Positions 55,393 through 64,000 of a DNA stretch of 64,000 nt are shown here, in pieces. The stretch spans positions 8,032,501-8,096,500 of the forward strand of contig NZ_AP018448.1 of NCBI RefSeq assembly GCF_030294945.1, given 5' to 3'. Both the position numbers and the translations under genes were made by a program. The notes under the pieces were generated by a model. The model searched no databases. It saw only the letters and a program-made list of their open reading frames with translations, and was not told the DNA's origin. This stretch comes from Streptomyces graminofaciens. Its GTDB lineage: Bacteria; Actinomycetota; Actinomycetes; Streptomycetales; Streptomycetaceae. Numbering within the stretch: position 1 is the stretch's first letter; every line of letters starts with the position of its first letter.

Positions 55393-56004
55393 ATGACATC
55401 CGTCCTCGTCTGCGACGACTCCCCGCTTGCCCGAGAGGCGCTGCGCCGCGCGGTGGCAACCGTGCCCGGCGTCGAGCGCGTGACCACGGCGGCCAACGGC
55501 GAGGAAGTCCTCCGCCGCTGGGGGGCCGACCGCTCGGACCTGATTCTGATGGACGTACGCATGCCCGGTTTGGGCGGCGTCGAGACCGTACGGCGGCTGC
55601 TGTCCGCCGACCCCGGGGCGCGCATCATCATGCTCACCGTCGCCGAGGACCTGGACGGCGTGGCCCTCGCGGTCGCCGCCGGCGCGCGGGGCTATCTGCA
55701 CAAGGACGCCTCCCGCGCGGAGCTGCGCGCCACGGTGACGCAGGCCCTCGCCGACCCGACCTGGCGGCTAGCCCCGCGTCGGCTGCGCTCGGCCGAGATG
55801 GGCGCCGCGCCGACGCTCACGGCGCGCGAGATCCAGGTCCTGGAAGGCATGAGCCACGGCCGTTCCAACGCCGAGATCGGTCGAGAGCTGTTCCTCTCCG
55901 AGGACACCGTCAAGACCCACGCCCGGCGCCTCTTCAAGAAGCTCGGCGCCTCGGACCGCGCGCACGCCGTGGCGCTCGGCTTCCGCTGGGGTCTGGTCCG
56001 CTGA
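55393..56004 (+). CDS. bldM: Developmental response regulator BldM
   Basis: The 203-residue FixJ/NarL-type regulator has a receiver (about 1-120) with acidic residues Asp8-Asp9, the Asp54 of LILMDVRMPG and Lys in GYLHKDAS. A LuxR helix-turn-helix (about 135-195) follows with LTAREIQVLEGMSHGRSNAE. BldM acts as a homodimer and with WhiI in aerial growth and sporulation. The start has GGAGGG upstream. Neighbours whiD and shbA and the BldN-type promoter support the name. Confidence 0.93.
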   Translation: MTSVLVCDDSPLAREALRRAVATVPGVERVTTAANGEEVLRRWGADRSDLILMDVRMPGLGGVETVRRLLSADPGARIIMLTVAEDLDGVALAVAAGARGYLHKDASRAELRATVTQALADPTWRLAPRRLRSAEMGAAPTLTAREIQVLEGMSHGRSNAEIGRELFLSEDTVKTHARRLFKKLGASDRAHAVALGFRWGLVR

Positions 56005-56260
56005 GTGGGCCTTGACGGGGGCACGGGAATCCCCGCCTACCGCGAGGTGGGCGGGGGTGCGGACACGGACCGCCGGGTGCCCGCTGCTCGTTTCGTCGCG
56101 GATGCCGCATCCTTGAGGTGTGGAGTTCCTCGGGGACGAGTCGGACGAGCGGGAGGGGAGGGCGCAGGAGATGACATCCGGCGCGCCTGCTCATAACGCT
56201 TCGGTGCACAACAACGGACGCGGTGCCACGGACCGGACGGCCGCAAGGCACCATGGACCG

Positions 56261-56836
56261 ATGCGCGACGACGAGACGACTGTGATCGGTGCGCTTGTGC
56301 ATCGCGCAGTCGACGGGGACGAGCAGGCCACGCACGATCTGCTCGCCCATGTCCACCCTCTGGCCCTGCGCTACTGCCGTACCCGGCTGTCCCGACTGCC
56401 AGGTGACGCGCGCCACTTCGTGGAGGACCTGGCGCAGGAGGTCTGCGTCGCCGTCCTGCTGGCGCTGCCGCGCTACAAGGACACCGGACGGCCGTTCGAG
56501 GCGTTCGTCTTCGCCATCGCCGCCCACAAGGTCGCCGACCTCCAGCGCGCCGCGATGCGGCACCCGGGGTCGACGGCCGTCCCATCGGACGAGATGCCGG
56601 AGCGCCCCGACGACTCGCTCGGGCCCGAGGAGCGCGCGCTGCTCAGCAGCGACGCCGAATGGGCGAAGAAACTCCTGGCCAACCTCCCCGAGAACCAGCG
56701 GGAGCTGCTGCTCCTGCGGATCGCGGTCGGGCTGACGGCCGAGGAGACCGGGCAGATGCTGGGGATGTCGCCGGGGGCCGTACGGGTGGCGCAGCACCGG
56801 GCGCTCAGCAGGCTCAGGGCGCTGGCGGAGCAGTAG
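56261..56836 (+). CDS. shbA: ECF sigma factor ShbA (SigD-like)
   Basis: The 191-residue protein has sigma-2 (about 20-95, [20 protein letters not shown] and [20 protein letters not shown]) and sigma-4 (about 130-188, [20 protein letters not shown] and [20 protein letters not shown]). It matches the sigma factor next to bldM that drives hrdB in Streptomyces, known as ShbA. The ATG at 56261 gives the usual length; the ribosome site is weak. An upstream open frame is possible but unlikely. Confidence 0.85.
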   Translation: MRDDETTVIGALVHRAVDGDEQATHDLLAHVHPLALRYCRTRLSRLPGDARHFVEDLAQEVCVAVLLALPRYKDTGRPFEAFVFAIAAHKVADLQRAAMRHPGSTAVPSDEMPERPDDSLGPEERALLSSDAEWAKKLLANLPENQRELLLLRIAVGLTAEETGQMLGMSPGAVRVAQHRALSRLRALAEQ

Positions 56837-56861
56837 CGCATGCGTTCGGAATAGCTTGAAG

Positions 56862-56893
56862 GGCGCCCCGTCTGAACAGGCGGGGCGCCTTTT
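56862..56893 (+). terminator. Rho-independent terminator after shbA
   Basis: GGCGCCCCG (56862-56870) pairs with CGGGGCGCC (56881-56889), followed by TTTT. It ends shbA transcription and insulates guaB. Confidence 0.9.
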
Positions 56894-56944
56894 CCGTACG
56901 AACATACGAAGCCCAAGGTCACTCCGTACCGTGGAATGAGAGAC

Positions 56945-58508
<1,564 letters not shown>

Positions 58509-58535
58509 ACAGCGGGCCTTGCCACGCTGCGGCCA

Positions 58536-58564
58536 GGGCGGCCCCGGTGCATCCGGGGCCGCCC
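58536..58564 (+). terminator. Terminator after guaB
   Basis: GGGCGGCCCCGG (58536-58547) pairs perfectly with CCGGGGCCGCCC (58553-58564). There is no T tract, so termination may be partial. The paralogue starts 60 bases later. Confidence 0.7.
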
Positions 58565-58623
58565 TCGTCGTGCCCGTCGGCGATACTGGTAGACGCTGAA
58601 CGCATCAGGGAAAGGCCACAGAC

Positions 58624-59748
58624 GTGACTGAGATCGAGATCGGGCGCGGCAAGCGCGGCCGCCGGGCGTATGCCTTCGACGACATCGCCGTCGTCCCCAG
58701 CCGCCGTACGCGGGACCCGAAGGAGGTCTCGATCGCCTGGCAGATCGACGCCTACCGCTTCGAGCTGCCCTTCCTGGCCGCTCCCATGGACTCGGTGGTC
58801 TCCCCGGCCACCGCGATCCGCATCGGCGAGCTGGGCGGCCTCGGCGTACTGAACCTCGAAGGCCTCTGGACGCGGTACGAGGACCCGCAGCCGCTGCTGG
58901 ACGAGATCACCGGGCTGCCCGACGATGCCGCGACCCGCCGGCTCCAGGAGATCTACGCGGCTCCCATCAAGGAGGAGCTGATCGGGCAGCGCATCAAGGA
59001 GGTGCGCGACTCCGGTGTGGTCACCGCCGCCGCGCTCTCCCCGCAGCGCACGGCCCAGTTCTCCAAGGCCGTCGTGGACGCGGGTGTCGACATCTTCGTC
59101 ATCCGCGGGACGACCGTGTCGGCGGAGCATGTCTCCGGCTCGCACGAGCCGCTGAACCTGAAGCAGTTCATCTACGAGCTGGACGTCCCGGTGATCGTGG
59201 GCGGCTGCGCCACGTACACGGCCGCCCTGCACCTGATGCGTACGGGCGCGGCCGGCGTCCTCGTCGGCTTCGGCGGCGGCGCGGCCCACACCACGCGCAA
59301 CGTGCTCGGCATCCAGGTCCCGATGGCCACGGCCGTCGCGGACGTCGCCGCGGCCCGCCGCGACTACATGGACGAGTCCGGCGGCCGGTACGTGCACGTC
59401 ATCGCCGACGGCGGTGTCGGCTGGTCCGGCGACCTCCCCAAGGCGATCGCCTGCGGCGCCGACGCGGTCATGATGGGTTCGCCGCTGGCTCGCGCCACGG
59501 ACGCGCCCGGCAAGGGCAACCACTGGGGCATGGAGGCGGTGAACGAGGAGCTGCCGCGCGGCAAGAAGGTCGACCTCGGCACCGTCGGCACGATCGAGGA
59601 GGTCCTCACCGGGCCTTCGCACACGCCCGACGGGTCCATGAACCTGTTCGGCGCCCTGCGGCGGGCGATGGCCACGACCGGGTACAGCGAGCTGAAGGAG
59701 TTCCAGCGCGTCGAGGTGACGGTGGCGGACTCGCAGCACCGACGATAA
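58624..59748 (+). CDS. guaB3: GuaB3-type IMP dehydrogenase family protein lacking the catalytic Cys
   Basis: The 374-residue protein shares the IMPDH barrel, with [32 protein letters not shown] and ADAVMMGSPLA. It lacks CBS domains. The loop that carries the catalytic Cys in GuaB (SICTTRV) reads GGGAAHTTRNV here, with His222 in its place. It is therefore unlikely to be a classical dehydrogenase. In mycobacteria and streptomycetes the related GuaB3 has no assigned activity. It starts with GTG. Confidence 0.9.
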   Translation: MTEIEIGRGKRGRRAYAFDDIAVVPSRRTRDPKEVSIAWQIDAYRFELPFLAAPMDSVVSPATAIRIGELGGLGVLNLEGLWTRYEDPQPLLDEITGLPDDAATRRLQEIYAAPIKEELIGQRIKEVRDSGVVTAAALSPQRTAQFSKAVVDAGVDIFVIRGTTVSAEHVSGSHEPLNLKQFIYELDVPVIVGGCATYTAALHLMRTGAAGVLVGFGGGAAHTTRNVLGIQVPMATAVADVAAARRDYMDESGGRYVHVIADGGVGWSGDLPKAIACGADAVMMGSPLARATDAPGKGNHWGMEAVNEELPRGKKVDLGTVGTIEEVLTGPSHTPDGSMNLFGALRRAMATTGYSELKEFQRVEVTVADSQHRR

Positions 59749-59763
59749 GCCGTACTACGCCCG

Positions 59764-59800
59764 AAGGGGCCCGGATCACCTGGGGTGGTCCGGGCCCTTT
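59764..59800 (+). terminator. Rho-independent terminator after the guaB paralogue
   Basis: A 17-bp stem (59764-59780 with 59784-59800, one wobble) with a short loop ends in CCCTTTCCGTTCTT. Confidence 0.88.
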
Positions 59801-59976
59801 CCGTTCTTCCTCTCTACTTCCGTATCGATTGGGCGAGTTGTCCTCAGGTGTTGCTCAAATAAGACGATCGTTGATCGTTCTCGTTGCGGAGCGGATGTAG
59901 TGTCTTTTTCGAACGGGGGCGGAAACTCCTGCGGACGGCCCGCAGTTGAGGTTCCGCACATACGAGGGGAATTCCT

Positions 59977-60519
59977 GTGTCCATGAGGACGATTGCTTTC
60001 GGGCGCGCGGGTCGGGCTTCCGTGGTCGTACTGGCCGCGCTTATGGGGACGATCGGCATGGCGGCGGAGCCGAGCGCCGCCGCGAGCAAGCAGAAGAAGT
60101 GCGTGGCGAAGATCAAGAAGACCTTCGGCGGCTACAAGACGATGAACTTCTGTAACATCAAGAACGTCAAGTACATCGGCGTGCAGAAGGGCAAGAACTA
60201 CGTCGGGCTCGCGCAGGGCAAGGGGCCGATGACGCTGACGCTGACGTCGACCGTGACGGTGAGCAACTCGAAGAGCTCGGACATCTCTGTGACCGCCGGG
60301 TCGGTGTCCTCGGCCGTGAAGTTCGACGTGACCAAGTCCCGTACGCAGGCGATGGCCGGCAGCTACACCGTTCCGAAGGGGAAGTTCGGCGCGCTGAAGG
60401 CCTACCCGCTGTACAAGGTGTATTCCTTCAAGGCCTACAGCAAGCTTGACGGGAAGTTCGTGACCAAGGGTGTTGCCCGTAAGGCCATTGGATACCGGTA
60501 CGAGCACTCCGCGAAGTAA
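59977..60519 (+). CDS. Small basic secreted protein of unknown function
   Basis: The 180-residue protein has a signal peptide (RTIAFGRAGRASVVVLAALM up to about residue 36, PSAAA). The mature part is basic, with two cysteines (KKCVAKI, NFCNIKN) and many Lys/Tyr/Gly residues. Its Ser/Thr-rich beta stretch TLTLTSTVTVSNSKSS suggests a beta-sheet domain. I do not know the family. The GTG at 59977 follows GAGGGGA; an ATG two codons later is possible. Confidence 0.75.
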   Translation: MSMRTIAFGRAGRASVVVLAALMGTIGMAAEPSAAASKQKKCVAKIKKTFGGYKTMNFCNIKNVKYIGVQKGKNYVGLAQGKGPMTLTLTSTVTVSNSKSSDISVTAGSVSSAVKFDVTKSRTQAMAGSYTVPKGKFGALKAYPLYKVYSFKAYSKLDGKFVTKGVARKAIGYRYEHSAK

Positions 60520-60540
60520 TCGGTAACTCCTTTTCAAAAG

Positions 60541-60573
60541 CAGAGGCCCGCGCATTCCATGGGCGGGCCTCTG
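60541..60573. terminator. Bidirectional terminator
   Basis: CAGAGGCCCGC (60541-60551) pairs with GCGGGCCTCTG (60563-60573). The minus-strand side is followed by CTTTTG, so it can end both the secreted-protein gene and the dehydrogenase gene. Confidence 0.85.
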
Positions 60574-60593
60574 TATATGGCGGCATCGGTGGG

Positions 60594-61802
60594 TCAGAGC
60601 CGGTGTGCTGCTCCGGTCGGAGTAGCTCCTCTTGTGTCCAGGAGGAGTTGCGCCTTTACCGAAAGGCCCTGGAGGTCGTACGTGCGGTGGTGCTGGAGCA
60701 GGATCGTCAGGTCGGCGTCGGCCGCGGACTCGTAGAGGGAGTCGGCGCGGGGGACGGGGCGGTCGAGGACGTGCCAGGTGGGGATGTAGGGGTCGTGGTA
60801 GCTCACGTGGGCGCCCAGTTCGAGGAGGCGGCGGGCGATCTCGTGAGCGGGAGTGCCCTGTTGGTCGGGGACATCGGGCTTGTAGGTGACGCCGAGGAGG
60901 AGGACTCGGGCGCTGCGGGCCGACTTGCCGTTTTCGTTGAGGAGCGTGGCGGCGCGCTGGACGACGTACCGGGGCATGTGGCTGTTGACCTGCTGGGCCA
61001 GTTCGACCATGCGGAGCGAGCGGGGCGTGTGGGCGGCCAGATCCTGGGGGAGGGCGTGGCCTCCGACGCCGGGGCCGGGGCGGAAGGCCTGGAAGCCGAA
61101 CGGTTTGGTCTCGGCGCAGCGGATGACGTCCCACAGGTCGATGCCCAGGTCGTGACAGAGAACGGCCATCTCGTTGACGAGGGCGATGTTGACGTGCCGG
61201 TAATTGGTCTCCAGTAGGCGTACGGTTTCCGCTTCGCGTGGTCCACGCGCGCGTACCACCTTGTCGGTGAGGCGGCCGTAGAAGGCGGCGGCCGACTCGG
61301 TGCATGCGGGGGTGAGGCCGCCGATCACCTTGGGGGTGCTGGCGGGGCTGAAGTCCCGGTTGCCGGGGTCGACGCGCGCGGGGGAGTACGCGAGGTGGAA
61401 GTCGCGGCCGGCGCGCAGACCGGAGCCCTCTTCGAGGAGGGGGCGGAGGAATTCGTCGGTCGTGCCCGGGGGGACCGGGGACTCCAGGATGACCGTGGTG
61501 TGCGGGCGCAGGCGTGCGGCCAAGGTGTGTGCGGCCGCCTCGACCTGGGTGAGGTCCAGTGTGCCGTCGGCGCCGAGGGGAGTGGGCGCACAGATGACGG
61601 CCGTACGGACGCGACCCAGTTCGGCGGGGCTGGTGGTGGGTCTGAAGCCCTGGGCCAGCATGCGGCGCAGTTCGGCGGGGGTGAGGGAGCCGCTCTCGGG
61701 ACCGGTGCGGTAACCGAGCGTGGGGATGCCGGCGGCGACGGCGGCCTGGGCCAGCGGCATGCCGAGCGGGCCGAGTCCGATGACGGCGAGATCTGCGGGC
61801 AT
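60594..61802 (-). CDS. Nucleotide-sugar dehydrogenase homologue lacking the catalytic Cys
   Basis: The 402-residue protein has the UDP-glucose/GDP-mannose dehydrogenase domains. The NAD motif is VIGLGPLGMPLA (about 7-18), the middle part ETNYRHVNIALVNEMA, and the C-terminal part VLLLGVTYKPDVPD. The catalytic loop, normally GGHC or GGSC, reads GVGGHALPQD with Ala250. The active thiol is therefore missing, and a normal two-step oxidation is not expected. It may bind a nucleotide sugar or have another activity. It is divergent from glpD. Confidence 0.87.
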   Translation of the reverse strand: MPADLAVIGLGPLGMPLAQAAVAAGIPTLGYRTGPESGSLTPAELRRMLAQGFRPTTSPAELGRVRTAVICAPTPLGADGTLDLTQVEAAAHTLAARLRPHTTVILESPVPPGTTDEFLRPLLEEGSGLRAGRDFHLAYSPARVDPGNRDFSPASTPKVIGGLTPACTESAAAFYGRLTDKVVRARGPREAETVRLLETNYRHVNIALVNEMAVLCHDLGIDLWDVIRCAETKPFGFQAFRPGPGVGGHALPQDLAAHTPRSLRMVELAQQVNSHMPRYVVQRAATLLNENGKSARSARVLLLGVTYKPDVPDQQGTPAHEIARRLLELGAHVSYHDPYIPTWHVLDRPVPRADSLYESAADADLTILLQHHRTYDLQGLSVKAQLLLDTRGATPTGAAHRL

Positions 61803-61895
61803 GGCGTGGGCCGTCCTTCCCAGTAACCGAAGCGGGACAGGCGCGCAAGCCCTGTGGACTGGACGAGCGAGCGCAATGTCAGACTAGGAGTAAAT

Positions 61896-62021
61896 ATGAC
61901 CGATATGCTGGATTGGGTGACGGTATTTCTTCGCGCGTCCCGCAGAGTTGTCCACAGGCTGGGGGCGGGTGGTGGCCGAACTCGGGCAAGCCGGTCAGAA
62001 TTCTGGGCATGGGGGATGTGA
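61896..62021 (+). CDS. Possible small ORF of 41 residues
   Basis: An ATG with AGGAG five bases upstream opens a frame encoding MTDMLDWVTVFLRASRRVVH and a Gly/Arg-rich tail. The codons GTA TTT CTT are unusual here. The ORF lies in the 272-bp gap between the dehydrogenase and glpD genes. It is supported only by its ribosome site, so it may be non-coding. Confidence 0.25.
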   Translation: MTDMLDWVTVFLRASRRVVHRLGAGGGRTRASRSEFWAWGM

Positions 62022-62074
62022 GCCGGGTCTTGCCTGACGGGTGAGGCCAGCGCGACAGACAGCGGGAGGCAGCG

Positions 62075-63781
62075 GTGAGGACAGCGGCACTGGGACCGGC
62101 GCAGCGAGCCGAGTCACTGGCGGGTATGGCCGAGCGCGAGCTGGATGTGCTGGTCGTGGGTGCGGGAGTGGTCGGTGCGGGCACCGCGCTGGACGCGGTG
62201 ACACGAGGCCTGTCCACGGGGCTGGTCGAGGCGCGCGACTGGGCCTCGGGCACCTCCAGCAGGTCGAGCAAGCTGATCCACGGCGGACTGCGCTATCTGG
62301 AGATGCTCGACTTCGCCCTCGTACGGGAGGCGTTGAAGGAGCGCGGGCTGCTGCTGGAACGGCTCGCGCCGCACCTGGTGAAGCCGGTGCCGTTCCTGTA
62401 CCCGTTGCAGCACAAGGGCTGGGAGCGGTTGTACGCCGGATCGGGCGTCGCGTTGTACGACGGGATGTCGATGGCCCGCGGCCACGGCCGGGGTCTGCCC
62501 GTGCACCGTCATTTGTCGCGCCGTCGCGCCCTGCGCGTCGCGCCCTGTCTGAAGAAGGACTCGCTGGTCGGGGCCCTGCAGTACTACGACGCCCAGATGG
62601 ACGACGCCCGCTATGTGGCGACCCTGGTGCGCACGGCGGCGTCGTACGGTGCCAAAGTCGCCAACCGTGCGCGCGTGACGGGTTTTCTGCGCGAGGGTGA
62701 ACGCGTTGTCGGTGCCAGGGTGCAGGATGTCGAGGGGGGCGGGGAGTACGAGATCCGCGCCCGGCAGATCGTGAACGCCACTGGGGTGTGGACCGACGAC
62801 ACCCAGGCGATGGTGGGCGAGCGGGGGCAGTTCCACGTACGGGCGTCCAAGGGCATCCATCTGGTCGTGCCCAAGGACCGCATCCACTCGACGACAGGGC
62901 TGATCCTGCGCACCGAGAAGTCCGTGCTGTTCGTGATCCCCTGGGGCCGGCACTGGATCGTGGGGACCACGGACACCGACTGGGACCTCGACAAGGCGCA
63001 CCCGGCGGCGTCCAGCGCGGACATCGACTATCTGCTGGAGCATGTGAACTCGGTGCTCGCGGTGCCGCTGACGCGCGACGACGTGCAGGGCGTGTACGCG
63101 GGGCTCCGGCCGCTCCTCGCGGGGGAGTCCGACGCCACCAGCAAGCTCTCGCGCGAGCACACCGTCGCCCATCCCGTGCCGGGGCTCGTCGTCGTGGCCG
63201 GCGGCAAGTACACGACGTACCGGGTCATGGCCAAGGACGCCGTGGACGCGGCGGTGCACGGGCTCGACCAGCGGGTCGCCGAGTGCGTCACCGAGGACGT
63301 GCCGCTGCTCGGGGCGGAGGGATACCGGGCGCTGTGGAACGCGCGGGCGCGGATAGCCGCCCGCACCGGGCTCCATGTGGTGCGGGTGGAGCATCTGTTG
63401 AACCGGTACGGGGCGGCTGCCGAGGAACTGCTCGACCTGATCACGTCCGACCCCTCACTGGGCGAACCGCTTCAGGGCGCCGAGGACTATCTGCGGGCCG
63501 AGGTGGTGTACGCCGCCTCGCACGAGGGGGCGCGGCACCTCGACGACGTGCTGACCCGGCGGACGCGGATCTCGATCGAGACCTTCGACCGGGGGACACG
63601 CAGTGCGCGGGAGTCGGCGGAGCTGATGGCTCCCGTCCTCGGCTGGGACAAGGACCAGATCGAGCGGGAGGTCCAGCACTACAAGAAGCGGGTGGAGGCC
63701 GAGCGGGAGTCGCAGCGACAGCCGGACGATCTGACGGCCGACGCGGCGCGACTGGGGGCGCCGGACATCGTGCCGCTGTAG
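62075..63781 (+). CDS. glpD: Glycerol-3-phosphate dehydrogenase (FAD-dependent)
   Basis: The 568-residue enzyme oxidises glycerol-3-phosphate to dihydroxyacetone phosphate and passes electrons to the quinone pool at the membrane. The FAD motif VVGAGVVGAGTALDAV (about 27-42), SSRSSKLIHGGLRYLE and GVYAGLRPLLAGE are family signatures. WGRHWIVGTTDTDWD is also conserved. The start is GTG at 62075. The C-terminal helical domain is complete and ends GAPDIVPL. Confidence 0.96.
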   Translation: MRTAALGPAQRAESLAGMAERELDVLVVGAGVVGAGTALDAVTRGLSTGLVEARDWASGTSSRSSKLIHGGLRYLEMLDFALVREALKERGLLLERLAPHLVKPVPFLYPLQHKGWERLYAGSGVALYDGMSMARGHGRGLPVHRHLSRRRALRVAPCLKKDSLVGALQYYDAQMDDARYVATLVRTAASYGAKVANRARVTGFLREGERVVGARVQDVEGGGEYEIRARQIVNATGVWTDDTQAMVGERGQFHVRASKGIHLVVPKDRIHSTTGLILRTEKSVLFVIPWGRHWIVGTTDTDWDLDKAHPAASSADIDYLLEHVNSVLAVPLTRDDVQGVYAGLRPLLAGESDATSKLSREHTVAHPVPGLVVVAGGKYTTYRVMAKDAVDAAVHGLDQRVAECVTEDVPLLGAEGYRALWNARARIAARTGLHVVRVEHLLNRYGAAAEELLDLITSDPSLGEPLQGAEDYLRAEVVYAASHEGARHLDDVLTRRTRISIETFDRGTRSARESAELMAPVLGWDKDQIEREVQHYKKRVEAERESQRQPDDLTADAARLGAPDIVPL

Positions 63782-63915
63782 CCGGAGGCGATGGCTCTCG
63801 GCGGGTTGGTGTCGGCGCAGCTGGTGTCGTGCCGGTGGTGGAGATCTCCCGCAGTCGCCCGATATCACCCGAACGGGTGTAGTGGACTCGGATCTTTGCT
63901 CGGATCTCGGCCGTT

Positions 63916-64000
63916 TTACGAGGTGCGGGGGCAGAACTCGGCCGAGAGCAGGGCGGGTTCGAGGTCGGGGTCTGCCAGTCCGTCCGTGTTCACGCGGAAG
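63916..64000 (-). CDS. C-terminal end of a further gene (extends past the window)
   Basis: Reading the minus strand from 63999 gives FRVNTDGLADPDLEPALLSA followed by EFCPRTS and a TAA stop at 63916-63918. The coding-like composition and stop placement suggest the end of a protein gene facing glpD convergently. Only about 27 residues are visible, so no family can be named. Confidence 0.5.
   Translation of the reverse strand, partial: FRVNTDGLADPDLEPALLSAEFCPRTS

Noticed and set aside
59845..59880. A sigma-BldN promoter upstream of the small secreted protein (CGTTGA at about 59868)
   Set aside because: No CGTAAC-like element is found 16 bases upstream; only the -10 half is present.
61803..62074. 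A tRNA gene in the gap before glpD
   Set aside because: No cloverleaf or TTCGA arm with paired stems could be found.

Overview
The window is a chromosomal segment of a Streptomyces or very close actinomycete. The evidence is the high GC third-position bias, the frequent GTG starts, and the gene content and order: a split spc/alpha ribosomal region, glmM-coaA-glmS-alr, tsaEBD with rimI, groES-groEL1, whiD-bldM-shbA and two guaB-type genes. From memory, this order matches the core of the S. coelicolor chromosome around SCO4716-SCO4775. No lookup was possible, so that correspondence is recall and not a result.

Region 1 (1-11.7 kb) holds translation and export genes. It has the end of rplR, then rpsE, rpmD and rplO, closed by a strong terminator. 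A three-gene minus-strand islet follows (an atypical response regulator and two secreted proteins). Then come secY, adk and map, a small secreted protein, infA, rpmJ, rpsM, rpsK, rpoA, rplQ and truA. Region 2 (11.7-31.4 kb) holds the rplM-rpsI pair and a cell-envelope and cofactor group: glmM, coaA, nnrD, acpS, glmS, an L,D-transpeptidase and alr. The t6A-modification genes tsaE, tsaB and tsaD follow, with rimI and two small hypotheticals.

Region 3 (31.4-44.6 kb) is more accessory. It has a PH-domain membrane protein, a Scr1-type XRE/DUF397 pair, and a complete xylan-use cassette: GH3 enzyme, two permeases, solute-binding protein, a divergent LacI regulator and a GH10-CBM2 xylanase. The predicted operators (CGAA..TTCG type) suggest one circuit: the secreted xylanase makes xylo-oligomers, the ABC transporter imports them, GH3 hydrolyses them and the LacI protein senses them. 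An LCP protein and an ECF42 sigma factor with its DGPF partner complete this part.

Region 4 (44.6-56.8 kb) has a methyltransferase, two tandem polysaccharide deacetylases, groES-groEL1 under two CIRCE elements, a SnoaL-type protein, an SDR, a MITE-like repeat, a MOSC protein and a LysR regulator. The developmental genes whiD and bldM follow, with a near-ideal sigma-BldN promoter ahead of bldM, and then the sigma factor gene shbA. Region 5 (56.8-64 kb) has guaB, a guaB paralogue lacking the catalytic cysteine, a small secreted protein, a nucleotide-sugar dehydrogenase homologue lacking its catalytic cysteine, glpD and the end of a further minus-strand gene.

No rRNA, tRNA, CRISPR array, prophage or intact insertion sequence was seen. 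No wholly new system is evident. The best leads are the atypical-regulator islet inside the ribosomal region, the cysteine-less enzyme homologues, the collagen-like deacetylase, the small ORF behind an 18-bp palindrome, and the operator architecture of the xylan cassette.
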